Shown: positions 20,351 through 21,223 of the stretch, piece by piece
Layout of the letters: the number at the start of each line of letters is the position of its first letter
How positions within the stretch are numbered: the first letter of the stretch is position 1
From: Diatrype stigma
Lineage: Eukaryota > Ascomycota > Sordariomycetes > Xylariales > Diatrypaceae
Direction: 5' to 3'
Assembly: GCA_022225965.2 (NCBI GenBank)
Contig: JAKJXP020000207.1
Location: 1-21,223, forward strand
DNA: 21,223 nucleotides
The notes under the pieces: model-generated
The model's database searches: none
What the model was told of the DNA's origin: nothing
Seen by the model: the letters and a program-made list of their open reading frames with translations, nothing else
Translations under genes and position numbers: made by a program

Positions 20351-20525
20351 CATTGTATTAATAATTATACTTTGACATATAGATTATACATTTATATAAT
20401 AACCCATTCCATTTCCCATTATTTCCCTTTATTCTTTTCTATTCATCCTTAAGTTACGTACTTATCTTATATCTTATTATATACAATTTACCCTTATTAA
20501 GTATTTTACTTACAGCGTTTTAACC
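20351..20525 (+). promoter_or_regulatory. Promoter and 5' leader of the hAT transposase
   Basis: A TATA-like TATATAAT lies at 20394-20401, followed by a pyrimidine-rich tract (CCATTCCATTTCCCATTATTTCCC and beyond, 20404-20450) of the kind common at fungal transcription starts. It ends in TTTTAACCATGGCC, a good start context with A at -3. The stretch looks less mutated than the coding region. Confidence 0.5.
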
Positions 20526-21223
20526 ATGGCCTCTTCCGACGTTTTCGATCTTGATTCTTCTTTTTCCACTCCTGGGCCTTCCGAATCCCAAAATTCAGAA
20601 AACCCTACAACTGCTTCAGTAACTAAAGAAAACCTTTCTAGTTTTAAATTAACCCCTAATGCCCAATCCTTTATTTATATCTTTAAAAACGGTTTATTTA
20701 CGCGTACCCTATTACCTATCGAATTACCCAAGCCCCGTAAAATGATTATTGCTTGTACCAGGTTAGTTATTAGTTTATACGTTATTTATTTATTGTTTTT
20801 ATTAACCTTTTTAGTTACAACTTTAAATTTGAAGCTTCAGTTGCTAGCTTTTAAAGCTCGAACTTTCAACGCCATTATAAACGTAAACACCCGGCAATTG
20901 CATATAACGAAAAAAGCGAAGTAACGAAAAAGAAAAATAAGTTATTTTATACCTTTATTATATTAAGGGATATATTTATTTATTAATTATATAATTAATA
21001 GAAACGGAAATAACCGAATCCCAATTCAGTACATTTTTTAATTTGCAAATTCGAAAACGGCCGCGAAATAATACGATTATACAAAACCGAAATACCTTCG
21101 ACGAAGACGAAGCTTATTTAAAGATATTAAACGTTATTATCGAAAATAACCTATCGTTTAATACCTTAAACTCAGAATCATTTCAGGATTTACTTAAATA
21201 TTATAATCCGTAAGTATTTTCGT
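20526..21223 (+). pseudogene. hAT-family transposase, N-terminal part with BED zinc finger (continues at base 1)
   Basis: The ATG at 20526 opens a Ser/Thr/Pro-rich N-terminus (residues 1-45). Removing a 53-nt intron (20762-20814, GTTAGT...TTTAG) keeps the frame and yields a BED-type zinc finger. Cys is at 20754-20756, the second Cys position reads TAC (Tyr, from TGC) at 20816-20818, and the His pair is at 20873-20875 and 20888-20890 in FQRHYKRKHPAIA. A TAA at 20852-20854 (a damaged CAA) breaks it. BED fingers bind DNA at the transposon ends. After a second intron (acceptor TAG at about 21000), the exon reads SQFSTFFNLQIRKRPRNN and DEDEAYLKILNVII into the terminal repeat, ending at the GTAAGT donor at 21210. 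Without splicing, the frame runs to a TAA at 20922-20924. The first 150 bases retain CpA and look lightly damaged. Confidence 0.8.
21107..21223. repeat. Right copy of 117-bp direct terminal repeat
   Basis: Identical over all 117 bases to 1-117. It sits inside a hAT exon, and the gene continues logically from here to base 118. Such an exact end overlap is what a circular molecule or tandem repeat gives when assembled as a linear contig. Confidence 0.98.

Noticed and set aside
1..21223. Alternative genetic code with TAA/TAG read as Gln (ciliate-like)
   Set aside because: Stops also replace Trp (FDI*SS), and His/Cys-to-Tyr changes occur at catalytic sites. The intact genes use CAA/CAG for Gln and end in TAA. 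Mutation by RIP explains all of this.
1..21223. Circular bacterial plasmid, phage or organelle genome (because of the terminal repeat and AT richness)
   Set aside because: No bacterial or organellar genes, no Shine-Dalgarno pattern or replication genes. Spliceosomal introns and eukaryotic hAT, LINE and Helitron proteins are present.

Overview
The window looks like AT-rich, repeat-filled nuclear DNA of a filamentous ascomycete (lichen-forming lineages are one possibility, but the lineage cannot be fixed from sequence alone). Three things point there: short spliceosomal introns of about 50-70 nt with GTAAGT/GTACGT donors, three recognisable eukaryotic transposon classes (hAT, Tad-like LINE, Helitron), and damage typical of repeat-induced point mutation (RIP). 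TpA is in great excess, CpA/TpG are scarce while CpG is kept, Gln and Trp positions have become TAA/TAG, and catalytic His and zinc-binding Cys have become Tyr. No rRNA, tRNA, CRISPR array or bacterial-style operon was seen.

Layout. The first and last 117 bases are identical. A hAT transposase gene begins at 20526 with a CT-rich promoter and an upstream array of five 110-bp repeats. It runs through the right end and continues in the correct domain order from base 1 to about 2010. The unit (about 21.1 kb after removing the overlap) is therefore a circle, one period of a head-to-tail tandem array, or a contig cut in a repeated k-mer. After the hAT come a degraded Tad-like LINE (about 2040-6640, + strand), a minus-strand region with an AT-hook reading frame (7157-7582) and further decayed coding sequence, and a MITE-like inverted repeat (8215-8372). 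Next is a minus-strand cluster of largely unmutated sequence: a clean three-exon gene (8618-9077), a short terminal exon (9346-9432), and a lysine-rich repeat gene (9505-10976) with a 42-bp and a 15-bp minisatellite. A large RIP-damaged Helitron follows (about 11640-16420, + strand), then poorly recognised decayed sequence (16420-18900). Finally there is a second unmutated island (18956-19446, + strand) with an intact C-terminal reading frame and a second copy of the terminal exon, and then the hAT promoter.

How it fits together. The transposons are dead: each is interrupted by many RIP-type stops. The unmutated islands stand out because RIP strikes duplicated DNA; they are probably single-copy or too short or diverged to be recognised. 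The two islands share a 100-bp segment in inverted orientation (89 of 100 bases identical), which links them as relatives of one gene family or as parts of one rearranged locus. Their proteins are not recognised. Exon boundaries of the RIP-damaged genes are approximate.
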